From positions 186,001 through 250,000 of the forward strand of contig CBDDKM010000004.1 in assembly GCA_965230225.1 (NCBI GenBank): 64,000 nt of DNA. The letters are read 5' to 3'. How positions within the stretch are numbered: the first letter of the stretch is position 1; each line of letters starts with the position of its first letter. Shown here in pieces: positions 19,053 through 28,343 of this stretch. Under the pieces are notes generated by a model. It worked only from the letters and a program-made list of their open reading frames with translations, had not been told where the DNA came from and did no database searches. This stretch comes from CALSMU01 sp965230225 (GTDB lineage Bacteria > Bacteroidota > Bacteroidia > Flavobacteriales_D > Parvicellaceae). Both the position numbers and the translations under genes were made by a program.

Positions 19053-19075
19053 TCGTCTCAATAAGAAAGAATAAG

Positions 19076-19543
19076 ATGTTACAAAGAATTCAAACAGTAT
19101 ATTTTGCCTTAGCGGCTATTTGTATAGGACTAACTTTAGCGTTCCCATTTGCCACTTATTCAGTGCCGGATGGTGATGTTGTTTTTAATGCTTTTGGAAT
19201 TACTTCCAATTCAGCAAAATCAGTGGATCCTTCAGTATTCTTTCCTTATGCCATTGAATTGGTAGTTTCTTTTGGAATCATTGTGTTCACCATTTTTCAG
19301 TTTAAGAAAAGAACCAATCAGCTTAAAATAAATAGATTAAACTTTGTTTTGCTAATCGTTTTATTGGCCTTCTTATTTTACGATTTGAGTTCAGTAAGAG
19401 ATCAATTGGGAATCGAAGAAGCAGGAGTTTCTTATGGTGTTGGTTTTATGCTTCCAATAGCTGCCTTACCAATGTTGTTTTTAGCTAACAGAGCCATCAA
19501 AAAAGACGAAGCATTAGTAAAGTCTTTGGATCGATTGAGATAA
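19076..19543 (+). CDS. DUF4293-family membrane protein
   Basis: The 155-residue protein starts MLQRIQTVYFALAAI, typical of DUF4293. It has four predicted helices (residues ~8-26, ~60-80, ~92-110 and ~122-142) and a charged C-terminus. The family is restricted to Bacteroidota, is often next to rho as here, and has no known function. Its stop is 1 bp from that of the convergent phosphoesterase gene. Confidence 0.8.
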   Translation: MLQRIQTVYFALAAICIGLTLAFPFATYSVPDGDVVFNAFGITSNSAKSVDPSVFFPYAIELVVSFGIIVFTIFQFKKRTNQLKINRLNFVLLIVLLAFLFYDLSSVRDQLGIEEAGVSYGVGFMLPIAALPMLFLANRAIKKDEALVKSLDRLR

Positions 19544-19544
19544 T

Positions 19545-20045
19545 TTATTTAGCTCTTTTTCCCAACTCAATTACTTCCAGATCTTTAATGTTACCCTTAT
19601 CCAGGGTAAATCTTAATAGGGTTCTTATTACATGAAATCCTTTTAATCCTGCAGCACCAGGATTCATGTACAAGGTTTTTATTCGCTTGTCCATTTGCAC
19701 CTTGCAAATATGCGAATGCCCACAAATGAATAATTGAGGAGGGTTCCGTTTTATTTTTTCACGAATTCTAAAATCATATACATAGGGTTTGCCTCCAATA
19801 TGAGTCATCCAAACATCTACTCCCTCACAGGCAAAGCGCGTGTGTTCTGGCCATTCTCTCCTTACTAAATGACCATCAATGTTGCCATAAACAGCTCTTA
19901 CCGGAGCAATCTTTTTTAGCTCGTCTGTAACCGATAAATCCCCAATGTCTCCAGCATGCCAAATCTCATCACATTCTGCAAAGTACTTCTCAAATTTGGG
20001 GTCATAATGCCCATGTGTATCGGATAACAAACCTATTCGCTTCAT
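19545..20045 (-). CDS. Metallophosphoesterase, YfcE/MJ0936 family
   Basis: The 166-residue protein has the calcineurin-like phosphoesterase metal motifs: DTHGH (9-13), GDIGD (~32-36), GNID (an Ile in place of the common His), THIGG and GHSH. YfcE-type enzymes hydrolyse phosphodiesters with Mn2+. The natural substrate is unknown. Confidence 0.85.
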   Translation of the reverse strand: MKRIGLLSDTHGHYDPKFEKYFAECDEIWHAGDIGDLSVTDELKKIAPVRAVYGNIDGHLVRREWPEHTRFACEGVDVWMTHIGGKPYVYDFRIREKIKRNPPQLFICGHSHICKVQMDKRIKTLYMNPGAAGLKGFHVIRTLLRFTLDKGNIKDLEVIELGKRAK

Positions 20046-20093
20046 TCGGATTAATGTAACATTAACTATCTGTTAAAGTAAAGTTAAATTCAG

Positions 20094-20101
20094 TATCTTT
20101 G
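20094..20101 (+). promoter_or_regulatory. Candidate -7 box (TATCTTTG)
   Basis: TATCTTTG matches TAnnTTTG and lies 28 nt before the ATG at 20130. Confidence 0.5.
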
Positions 20102-20129
20102 GCCTCATCACACACATTCTTAACGAACT

Positions 20130-22784
20130 ATGCGATTACTACTAATAATCTCATTATTAACCACCTCAATAATATCCTTTGCACATAGAGGTGAATTTCT
20201 GGCTATAAATAACGTAGAAATTACTGAAACAGAGAAAACTTTCATTTATTCATTTCATGTAGAAAACATAAACATGATGGAGGTGAGAGATATCAAGATC
20301 GAATTTGTGATCAACAGCAAATCAGTCTTCCAAAAATATTATCCAGTACTTACTAATGATGCTAAGTTCTACAAGGAGCATTTCGAAATTCCTAAAATTC
20401 ATTTGAATCCTGAAGATGATTTTGTTCAGATAGAAATAACTGAAATCTTTGGAAAGAAAGATGATTGGGGAGGATGGGATAGCCCTAACATGCTAAAACA
20501 GGTAAATACACTGGCATCGGAGTTCTATGTGGAAGCACCCTGGAGAATGAAAAAGACCGACGATGCAGGAAATGAGAAGGATATTCCTTTGCACTTTTTC
20601 CTTCACGATGCTGATTTGGTAGTAGGATTCACCATTAAGATTGATTACATCAATATCCGCTTAAAAAATGCTTCTTCTGGAACATTTGGTCCTGTGCTTA
20701 CCTATGATAATATACCCGATGCAGATTACCGAAACATGTTCAGTTGCCTTTCTCAGGCAGATGCTACCATGAGTATAAAAGGGTTTGATATCAATGCCTT
20801 TAGTCCGGCCTCTAACAAAACCATTGTATTTGATGCGGAAAGCGATTGGCTAGATGAGTATGTTTCTGTAGACGATACCTATTGGTTCTTTACTTTTAAC
20901 ATTCCGGCTTCTGAGCTAGCTGGTATGGAGGATGTAGTGGATGTTACCATCGAAATTGGCTACGCCAACCTAACCATTACAGACGAAACATTTGGGGTTA
21001 GAATATTCAGATCTGATGAGGATTTACCGGAGCAAATGCATTATTACAGAGGAGATACTCATTTACACTCCATGTATACCCAAAACGATGCAGAAATTGG
21101 ATTGCCACTATGTGCCACCAAAGAAGCGGCTAAGTTAATTGGGTTAGATTGGATCACCACTACGGATCATACTTCTGATTTTGATAATTATGGAGATGGA
21201 AACATTCAAAACAACTGGGCTAGAATTCAGGCGGAATCGGCACAGCTAAATAGCGATGATCCATCATTAATCTATATTCCTGGACAAGAGGTAGCCGCCA
21301 ACAACAACGAAGGTAAATTGGTACACATGTTAGCTTATCCTAATTATAATGACCCATTCGGATTGCCATTTTTAGGAGATGGTGATGGAGATATTTCCAG
21401 TACAGGAGTTACAGTAGACAATGCTTTGTCGCAACTTCATGGAATAGACGGGTTTGCCTTTTCGGCACATCCTTATGCCACAGAAGACAAGTTACCTCTA
21501 GTACCTGTGGATGGAGGAATTTGGAACTTGGGACACAATGGTTTTGCAGTAAATGGAGATAATTTTCCGGAAACAGGAGGAAACATTATTTGTAATGATC
21601 CCAATGCTGCTTCAGATATTTTAAGTCCACAAAACGATAAATTAGTTAAAGACGGTTTAAAAGGAAGTCAGATTTGGAATCATAGAGGAGCATTAACTAT
21701 CTCGGGTACTAGTGGAGATGAATTTGATGCCTGGGGAGTGAACGGTGGAATCAACCCTCTTTCTCAGGCGGACACTGCCAGCTTTAGTTTTCATTTTCAA
21801 AAGTTCAGACAGGGACAGGAAATTGTCAATTTTATCAATCAAACCGGATTGTCTTTAAAGAATCAGGATAGCACTTATAAAAACTGGAAAATGTATTATT
21901 CGGCAGGAGCAGATGCACACGGTTCTTTTAACTTTTCAAACACAGGAAACTTTGCCGGATTTGGAAGCATAGACGATAATGCTGTAGGGAAGTTAAGTAC
22001 TTTGGTTTACTGTCCTAATGGAATGGGGGCAAATGGAGAAGAAGTGTTAAAGGGAATGTACAATGGAAGAATGTCATTGTCGGATGGGCCTATTTTAACC
22101 ATGGGAATTTCCGATGATGGAAACGATGGAACCAATGAGATTTACATGGGGGACGACGAAGTGGTAAACACTTTAACACTAGATAACTATTTCTTAAATT
22201 TCAATTACACCACCACTGCCGAATATGGTGATGTGACCAAATTTACTTTGGTTGTTGGTACTGAAACAGGGGAAGTTAGAAAGAACTTAACTTTAACTAA
22301 TCTTAGTGGAGATCAACAAATCAGTTACGATTTAACCGATGTATTGGATTCATTATTGGGGGCAGGAAACACACCACTAGATGAATACATCTACGTAAGA
22401 GCGGAGCTACAAACTTTCAGAGATTTTTCAGCCAATACCAATGTGTTTAGAACAGATCATAGCTATTATTATTCCTTTACCAACCCTATTTGGATCAAGT
22501 TCAGCGAAGTAGATCTGGTAGATGTAAATGACCTGGCACTGGAAGTATTTCCAAACCCGTTCTTAGATGATTTTACACTAAGAGTTAAGAACCCTGGACA
22601 AAACGATGTAGTGGTTAATCTGTACAACGATTTGGGACAGTTAATTCTAACGGAGTCTCACCATGTAGATGAGTACAAAGACATTCAATACAGCGCTACC
22701 GAATTAGGAATCAGTACTGGAGTATATACATTCAGAGCAACGGTAGGAGAACAGTCAGTTAGTTTGAAGGTTGTGCATAATTAA
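20130..22784 (+). CDS. T9SS-secreted PHP-domain (CehA/McbA-like) predicted metallohydrolase
   Basis: An 884-residue protein with a signal peptide (to about residue 18) and an N-terminal beta-rich region (~20-300). A PHP-type metal-dependent domain follows, with THLHS near 309-313, TTDHTSD near 344, PGQEV, an FSAHPY motif near 445 and GADAHGS near 591. These match the metal ligands of the CehA/McbA family, which includes esterase/phosphoesterase-like hydrolases. The last ~80 residues (EVFPNPFLDDFTLRV and GVYTFRATVGEQSVSLKVV) are a type A T9SS sorting domain, so it should act outside the cell. Substrate unknown. Confidence 0.8.
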   Translation: MRLLLIISLLTTSIISFAHRGEFLAINNVEITETEKTFIYSFHVENINMMEVRDIKIEFVINSKSVFQKYYPVLTNDAKFYKEHFEIPKIHLNPEDDFVQIEITEIFGKKDDWGGWDSPNMLKQVNTLASEFYVEAPWRMKKTDDAGNEKDIPLHFFLHDADLVVGFTIKIDYINIRLKNASSGTFGPVLTYDNIPDADYRNMFSCLSQADATMSIKGFDINAFSPASNKTIVFDAESDWLDEYVSVDDTYWFFTFNIPASELAGMEDVVDVTIEIGYANLTITDETFGVRIFRSDEDLPEQMHYYRGDTHLHSMYTQNDAEIGLPLCATKEAAKLIGLDWITTTDHTSDFDNYGDGNIQNNWARIQAESAQLNSDDPSLIYIPGQEVAANNNEGKLVHMLAYPNYNDPFGLPFLGDGDGDISSTGVTVDNALSQLHGIDGFAFSAHPYATEDKLPLVPVDGGIWNLGHNGFAVNGDNFPETGGNIICNDPNAASDILSPQNDKLVKDGLKGSQIWNHRGALTISGTSGDEFDAWGVNGGINPLSQADTASFSFHFQKFRQGQEIVNFINQTGLSLKNQDSTYKNWKMYYSAGADAHGSFNFSNTGNFAGFGSIDDNAVGKLSTLVYCPNGMGANGEEVLKGMYNGRMSLSDGPILTMGISDDGNDGTNEIYMGDDEVVNTLTLDNYFLNFNYTTTAEYGDVTKFTLVVGTETGEVRKNLTLTNLSGDQQISYDLTDVLDSLLGAGNTPLDEYIYVRAELQTFRDFSANTNVFRTDHSYYYSFTNPIWIKFSEVDLVDVNDLALEVFPNPFLDDFTLRVKNPGQNDVVVNLYNDLGQLILTESHHVDEYKDIQYSATELGISTGVYTFRATVGEQSVSLKVVHN

Positions 22785-22847
22785 ACTTTAATTTCTGTAC
22801 TAGATTAGGCCTAATTTAGAATTATTCTGAAATATTTAACGGTACAC

Positions 22848-22855
22848 TACATTTG
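22848..22855 (+). promoter_or_regulatory. Candidate promoter of the sensor kinase gene
   Basis: TACATTTG matches TAnnTTTG. A TTCTG at 22825-22829 sits 18 nt upstream, close to the -33 position. The first ATG after it (22885) is at the usual distance, but its frame stops after four codons. Confidence 0.5.
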
Positions 22856-22899
22856 ACTATTAATCCGTTACTTTAGGTTGATAAATGAGGTGTAGCTGA

Positions 22900-25800
22900 T
22901 TGACCATTGCTATTCTCTTATTAATAACAACTAAGACCCAAAGTACGATTACTCTTCTTGCTCGAATATTTTTCTGTGCACTTCTGATAATTAGTGCTAT
23001 TCATCGGTACCATTCTCAGGAGTATTCCTACATCAATTACACTGTCGAAGATGGATTACCCAGTTCGGAGGTTTACTCAGCATTTCAAGATTCGAAAGGC
23101 TATATGTGGTTTGCTTCAGATGCCGGAGTAAGCAGATTTAATGGTTATGAATTTGAGAATTTTGATGCCAACGATGGGTTAACAGATAACACCGTATTTC
23201 TGATCAATGAAGATCATAAAGGTCGGATTTGGTTTGGTACATTCAATTGTCAGTTGTCTTACTATCAAGACGGGAAAATCTATTCTTATCAATACAACGA
23301 CCTTCTTCAGGATAGGATAAGAGGAAAAGAGATCATCAGTAATATAAGTGTTGATCAGGAAGATAATGTGTGGTTAGGACTAAGTTATAGAGGAGTTATT
23401 AAAATTGGTGCAGATGGGGTTATAAGCGATTTCTCAGAAGGAAATAACGTGCCCAATGAGCTAATCATTATAGATAATGTCAGCCACCTGCATTATGGTT
23501 TTTCCAATCCTAATGTTGAGGATTCTTCATTCAGTTTGAAGCACGTTAATCGCCAAAGTGAAATAGAAACAACATTCAGTTTTAGTATTTCCAATGGGTT
23601 ACAGGAACAAACTTCCGTAGCTCACTGTGAAAATGGATTTTTGATAAAGTGTTTAGGAAAGGGGTATTTCTTTTTTGATTCAGAAAGAAAAAGATTAACC
23701 CCATTAAAGGTTCCAACAGAATTTGAAGAGGAAAAATTGTATTCCTTTTATTATGATGGAGAATCAACATTTATCACAAGTGAGAAAAGAGGCGTGTTTA
23801 AAATAGCTATAGAGGAAGATTCCATTGTTATACAGGAGCACTTGTTGGATGGAATATCCGTGTCAAGAGTATATAAGGATCGTGAAGGTGGTTATTGGTT
23901 TTTAACCCTCGAAAAAGGAATCTTTTATTTCCCTTCAATGGTCTTTAAGTCTGTTGCTCATGAAACCGTAAATGAGAGAAACATCATTTACCGAGTTGTG
24001 GCAGACGATTCAGGGCACCTATTTGCTCTAACAAAAGAAAATGGGGTGTACGAATATGATTTTAAATCGGATACAATTAAGCAAATAGTAGAAGCTCAAA
24101 CCTATTCGCATATTTCAATGACGTTTGACCAGGCTATTTCAAAAATGATATTTCAGCTCAATGGAGAAATGATGACTTATCATAAAGGTCAATTTGAATC
24201 TTTTAATGCCCCAAAATTTAATCAGGGGAGAGTCATTACTTCAGATACCAAACAGGTATCTTCTGTAAACCGATTTTATTTGAGTTTGGTTACGGGTAAT
24301 CAGTTGACCAGATATGAGTTAAATAAGGATAGTATACCAGTTTTTCCTACTTCATTAATTTATAACGAAGGAAATATTTGGATTGGTACGAACAGAGGTG
24401 TTTTGGTATTTAAGAATGGTGTCGTAGAGAATTTATTTGGAGATCATCCGTATTTGTCAACAGCAATTACAAGCCTCGACCGGTGGAATAATTTATTGTT
24501 GGTTGGGACTAAAACTAATGGGTTACTGATTGTTCAAAATAACAAAGTAGTGGATGTAATTACTACAGAAGAAGGTCTGATGAGTGATTTGGTTAGAAAA
24601 GTTCATGTGGATCAAAACAATACAATTTGGGTTGGAACCAATCAAGGTGTAAGTAAGATCAATTACAAGAATATAGGTGAATATGAGGTTTATAATTTAA
24701 CTCAATACAACGGATTGGAATCCATTGAAATTATAGATATTACGTCGCGCCAAAATATGATTATCCTTGCAACTCCAAAGGGAGTTTATCAATTTGATTC
24801 ATCAAAAATTACTCCTAATCCAATTCCTCCTCCAATATACATTAAGGACTTCAAAGTGAATTCCTCTTCCAGATCATGGATGGGGCAGAGTAGCTTGAAT
24901 TACAATGAAAACTTTGTTCAAATTCAATTCGAAGGACTCAGTTATCGATACGCAGAAAATACCCAATATCAATATCGTTTGGTTGGAGTTGATTCTAACT
25001 GGATCTCAACCGCTTCGCGTATGGTGCAATTTCCAACTCTTCAGCCTAATGACTACGTTTTTGAAGTTAGGGCAATAAACGAAGATGGAGTTGTCAGCGA
25101 AAGCCCGGCTACCATCTCCTTTACGATAGATCCACCTATATGGAAAACCTGGTGGTTTATTGTTTGCGAAATCCTATTAGGACTTGGAGTTGTGTCTTCA
25201 TTGTTTGTATACCGGTTAAGGCAACATAAAAAAGAGGTAGAAGCAAATAGAAAGATTACGGAGGGAGAAAAGAAAATGCTGGAATTAGAACTGAATGCTT
25301 TGAGAGCGCAAATGAATCCACATTTTATATTCAATACCCTCAATACCATTCAAGATGCAATCAATACCTTAGATAAAAAAATAGCATCCGGTTACATTGC
25401 AAGGTTTGGTCGATTAATCCGAATTGTTCTGGAAACATCTAAAGAATCTAAAATTCTGGTAAGCACCGAATTCGAACTTTTAGCATTATACATAGAGTTG
25501 GAATCCATTCGTTTTTCCAAAAGGTTTTCCTATCAAATTCATTTAGATGATGTATTTGAAGAAGAGCCATTTTACATTCCTTCAATGGTGATTCAACCAT
25601 TTGTAGAAAACTCCATTTTACATGGACTGGTTCCGGTAAAGGATAGAGATGATTTAGAACTGATTGTTTCTCTAAGATTAGTTGATGATAATACTATGGT
25701 ATGTACCATCGAGGATAATGGAATAGGTAGAGAAGCATCAGCAAAATTGAATCAGGAAAAGAGATTAAACAAGACCTCACTTGGAATGAAAATTACCAAA

Positions 25801-25929
25801 GAGCGATTGGATTTATATCATAAAGAAAATGGAACCCAATACTCATTTAAGATAATTGATTTAAAGGATGAGGTTGGGACACCTAAAGGAACTAAAGTTG
25901 AAATCGTATTCACAATACAAGAAGTATGA
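22900..25929 (+). CDS. Propeller-type membrane sensor histidine kinase (LytS-like)
   Basis: A 1009-residue protein. A hydrophobic N-terminus (~20-38) is followed by Reg_prop propeller repeats (GLPSSEVYSAFQDSKGYMWF, DHKGRIWFGT and VDQNNTIWVGTNQGVS among others), a Y_Y_Y domain (~640-740), a TM helix (~747-770) and a coiled coil. A His_kinase domain then has H near 808 in QMNPHFIFNTLN, an N-box FVENSILHG near 901 and ATP-binding EDNGIGRE. The start is uncertain: no ATG exists before residue 69, and TTG at 22900 directly follows an in-frame TGA that is itself four codons after an ATG at 22885. The stop overlaps the regulator ATG by 4 bp. It probably senses an extracellular ligand and phosphorylates that regulator. 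Confidence 0.88.
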   Translation: MTIAILLLITTKTQSTITLLARIFFCALLIISAIHRYHSQEYSYINYTVEDGLPSSEVYSAFQDSKGYMWFASDAGVSRFNGYEFENFDANDGLTDNTVFLINEDHKGRIWFGTFNCQLSYYQDGKIYSYQYNDLLQDRIRGKEIISNISVDQEDNVWLGLSYRGVIKIGADGVISDFSEGNNVPNELIIIDNVSHLHYGFSNPNVEDSSFSLKHVNRQSEIETTFSFSISNGLQEQTSVAHCENGFLIKCLGKGYFFFDSERKRLTPLKVPTEFEEEKLYSFYYDGESTFITSEKRGVFKIAIEEDSIVIQEHLLDGISVSRVYKDREGGYWFLTLEKGIFYFPSMVFKSVAHETVNERNIIYRVVADDSGHLFALTKENGVYEYDFKSDTIKQIVEAQTYSHISMTFDQAISKMIFQLNGEMMTYHKGQFESFNAPKFNQGRVITSDTKQVSSVNRFYLSLVTGNQLTRYELNKDSIPVFPTSLIYNEGNIWIGTNRGVLVFKNGVVENLFGDHPYLSTAITSLDRWNNLLLVGTKTNGLLIVQNNKVVDVITTEEGLMSDLVRKVHVDQNNTIWVGTNQGVSKINYKNIGEYEVYNLTQYNGLESIEIIDITSRQNMIILATPKGVYQFDSSKITPNPIPPPIYIKDFKVNSSSRSWMGQSSLNYNENFVQIQFEGLSYRYAENTQYQYRLVGVDSNWISTASRMVQFPTLQPNDYVFEVRAINEDGVVSESPATISFTIDPPIWKTWWFIVCEILLGLGVVSSLFVYRLRQHKKEVEANRKITEGEKKMLELELNALRAQMNPHFIFNTLNTIQDAINTLDKKIASGYIARFGRLIRIVLETSKESKILVSTEFELLALYIELESIRFSKRFSYQIHLDDVFEEEPFYIPSMVIQPFVENSILHGLVPVKDRDDLELIVSLRLVDDNTMVCTIEDNGIGREASAKLNQEKRLNKTSLGMKITKERLDLYHKENGTQYSFKIIDLKDEVGTPKGTKVEIVFTIQEV

Positions 25930-26690
25930 TAAAAGCAGTAATAATTGACGATGAAGCTCCGGCGAGAAGTAATTTAAATCAAATTTTAAAAGACAACTTT
26001 GATGATGTTGTAGTGCTTGATGAGGCAGATTCCGTGGCATCAGGTGTGGAGCTTTTGAATAGAGTAGGGACGGACGTGGTATTTTTAGATATCGATTTAT
26101 CCGATGGTACGGGGTTTAATGTGTTGGAGAATGTGGATGACATCAACTTTCAAATCATTTTCATTACTGCCTATAACAATTATGCCATCAAGGCATTTCG
26201 ATTCAATGCCCTGGATTATATTCTCAAACCAATAGAATTGGAATTGTTGGAAGAGGCTATCAAGAAGTTAAGAAGCAAAGTAGGGAATGGGTTTATTACT
26301 AAAAATGAACTCAAAATAATGTTGGATAATTACAACAAGAAAGACGAAGAGAAACAGCTGGCCATAAGCGAAGCCAATAAGATTGCATTTGTTCCATTGG
26401 TAGAAATAGTGATGTGCAAGGCAGATAGTAATTATACACTGCTATACCTTAAAGATGGATCACAAAAAGTAACTTCCAAAACCTTAAAACGCTACGAAGA
26501 ACTACTGCCTTCTGCCATGTTTTATAGGGTAAACATGTCGTACATCATCAACCTAAAAGAAGTAAAGGAATATAGCAAGGAAGGCTATGTTCAGCTTAAA
26601 GATGGTACTTCGTTGGAGGTGTCGAGAAGAAGAAAAGCCGATTTTATGGAGGTACTAAAAACATTCAGTATCGAACTTTCCAATAATTAG
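25926..26690 (+). CDS. LytTR-family response regulator
   Basis: A 254-residue protein with a receiver domain at 1-120: acidic pair DD at 8-9, phospho-acceptor D55 in VVFLDIDL and K101 in YILKPIE. A LytTR DNA-binding domain follows (~150-250, with VEIVMCKADSNYTLLYL and LEVSRRRKADF). It is coupled to the kinase at 22900 by a 4-bp overlap and is its obvious partner. Target promoters are unknown; LytTR proteins usually bind direct repeats. Confidence 0.93.
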   Translation: MIKAVIIDDEAPARSNLNQILKDNFDDVVVLDEADSVASGVELLNRVGTDVVFLDIDLSDGTGFNVLENVDDINFQIIFITAYNNYAIKAFRFNALDYILKPIELELLEEAIKKLRSKVGNGFITKNELKIMLDNYNKKDEEKQLAISEANKIAFVPLVEIVMCKADSNYTLLYLKDGSQKVTSKTLKRYEELLPSAMFYRVNMSYIINLKEVKEYSKEGYVQLKDGTSLEVSRRRKADFMEVLKTFSIELSNN

Positions 26691-26720
26691 GAATAATAGT
26701 CTGTTATACCCAATTATTAT

Positions 26721-26750
26721 CTCATCTTTTGATGAGCAGAGTTTTATTTT
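26721..26750 (+). terminator. Possible weak terminator after the LytTR gene
   Basis: The hairpin CTCATC-TTTT-GATGAG is followed by CAGAG and a T-rich stretch (TTTTATTTT). The stem is only 6 bp and the T run is not adjacent. Confidence 0.35.
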
Positions 26751-26763
26751 AGTTAGAATCAAC

Positions 26764-27411
26764 TTACTGATAAATCCAAAGCAATACAGGCTTAGATTCT
26801 TTCTTCAACTGTTCGTCCAGCTTTCTCATGGTGTTATTGGAAACTGCGGGGCATCCCCATCCTTCTGGTGTACCGCTAGGGTATAATTCTCTTTCAGGTA
26901 CCATGTCCCACGAGTGGAGTACGATGTACCTTTTGTAAGCTTTACTGTTGGTACTCTCTAATCCATGAAGTTTGTAATTAACATGAATTCCCCACTGACT
27001 GTAACCGCGTTTTCCGATTTTAAATTTCCCCAACGAAGAACAATGACTATCAGGAATGTTATTGAATTTAGGATTGGTTTTAGTTTGGTCAGAACCCCAA
27101 TTGTGTTCACAGCAACCATGACTACATAATCCTGATAATAGCACAGAATCCTTCTTTAAATCGTACAGGAATAGTCGCTTTTTACCGGAGTGGATAGACA
27201 TGTCCACCAGTATGCAAACATTGGCAGAGTAACCGTTGTCAGCAATAAACTCTTTTGCCTTCTGAGCCTTTAGTTTTAAAGAAGCGTTGGTAACATACTC
27301 CTCGCTAAGTAATCCGGATTTTTCGTAGTCGAAAGACCAAAATAACAAAGAGGTAGCAGCAATGATAATGATGAAAAATTTTCCCATTCGTAATAATTTA
27401 TTCTTGTACAT
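26764..27411 (-). CDS. Murein L,D-transpeptidase catalytic-domain protein (YkuD_2-like)
   Basis: A 215-residue protein with an N-terminal hydrophobic anchor or signal (~9-26; an alternative start at 27387 would remove the first 8 residues). The catalytic part has VLHSWD (His near 167) and EGWGCPAVS (Cys near 187), the His/Cys pair of the YkuD_2 family of L,D-transpeptidase-like proteins. It also has a SHGCCEHNWG segment and a GKFKIGKRGYSQWG stretch typical of the Bacteroidota subgroup. It probably acts on periplasmic peptidoglycan; activity is inferred. Confidence 0.8.
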   Translation of the reverse strand: MYKNKLLRMGKFFIIIIAATSLLFWSFDYEKSGLLSEEYVTNASLKLKAQKAKEFIADNGYSANVCILVDMSIHSGKKRLFLYDLKKDSVLLSGLCSHGCCEHNWGSDQTKTNPKFNNIPDSHCSSLGKFKIGKRGYSQWGIHVNYKLHGLESTNSKAYKRYIVLHSWDMVPERELYPSGTPEGWGCPAVSNNTMRKLDEQLKKESKPVLLWIYQ

Positions 27412-27575
27412 GTAATACCAATTTCATCAAAAGGTACGCCACAAATTGAGTGAATCTAAGTAAAAACTATTTTCCGTTCGACAAAAGTTATAATTTGTTA
27501 AAATGATTTTTCTACTGTAATTAAATGACACAACTATGAGTTAATCTGTGTACAAATCAATTTAAATTAGTTCCT

Positions 27576-28205
27576 ATGAAATGGTTAATGGCTTTATCAG
27601 TTATGTTTGCATTTTCAAGTTGTTCGGCAAGCGGTACTGAGACTAAAAAGAATGAAAAACTAACTACGGATATGAATACGGAAACGATAACTTTAGGTGC
27701 AGGATGCTTTTGGTGTGTGGAGGCTATTTTTACAGAGTTAAAAGGAGTGATTTCGGTGGAGGCTGGATATACAGGAGGGCACGTAAAGAATCCGACTTAT
27801 AAGGAGGTGTGCTCAGGTTTGACAGGACATGCAGAAGTGGCTCAGGTGGTGTTCGATCCGGAAGTTATTTCTTTGGACGATATTCTGGAAGTGTTTTGGA
27901 AAACACATGATCCAACTACATTGAACAGACAGGGAGCTGATGTGGGTACTCAATATAGATCAGCCATATACTACCATACTCAGGAACAAAAAGAAACGGC
28001 AGAAACCTATAAGAAAAAATTGAATGAATCCGGAGCCTGGGATAATCCTGTGGTAACAGAGATCACAGCTATTGGCGATTACTATCCTGCAGAGGATTAT
28101 CACCAGGATTATTTTTCTCAAAACGGAGAGCAGCAATACTGTAAATATGTTATCCAGCCAAAAGTGGATAAATTCAAAAAAGTATTCCACGACAAACTGA
28201 AGTAA
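27576..28205 (+). CDS. msrA: Peptide-methionine (S)-S-oxide reductase MsrA, predicted lipoprotein
   Basis: MsrA reduces methionine-S-sulfoxide in proteins. The catalytic motif GCFWC is at 43-47 (Cys44), followed by EAGYTGGHVKNPTYKEVCSG, GHAEVAQVVFDP and the YHQDYF block. Cys189 in QQYCKYV may be a resolving cysteine. The first ~35 residues are an extra export signal with a relaxed lipobox (FSSC, Cys16), so the enzyme is probably a periplasmic lipoprotein rather than cytosolic. It is a single-gene unit. Confidence 0.92.
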   Translation: MKWLMALSVMFAFSSCSASGTETKKNEKLTTDMNTETITLGAGCFWCVEAIFTELKGVISVEAGYTGGHVKNPTYKEVCSGLTGHAEVAQVVFDPEVISLDDILEVFWKTHDPTTLNRQGADVGTQYRSAIYYHTQEQKETAETYKKKLNESGAWDNPVVTEITAIGDYYPAEDYHQDYFSQNGEQQYCKYVIQPKVDKFKKVFHDKLK

Positions 28206-28343
28206 ACCCGTTTGATCATCCTTTTTTGCAGTTTCGTACCTTTTTTGGACGTCCTCTATACGAATTCCTGATTAATTTCTAAATTCGATTAACAATTGGC
28301 AAGCAATTTGTCATAGATGACCCAAATACAAAAAAGTACGATC

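Noticed and set aside
28317..28343. Upstream ATG of the secreted protein at 28344
   Set aside because: It would place nine polar residues before a clear signal peptide.
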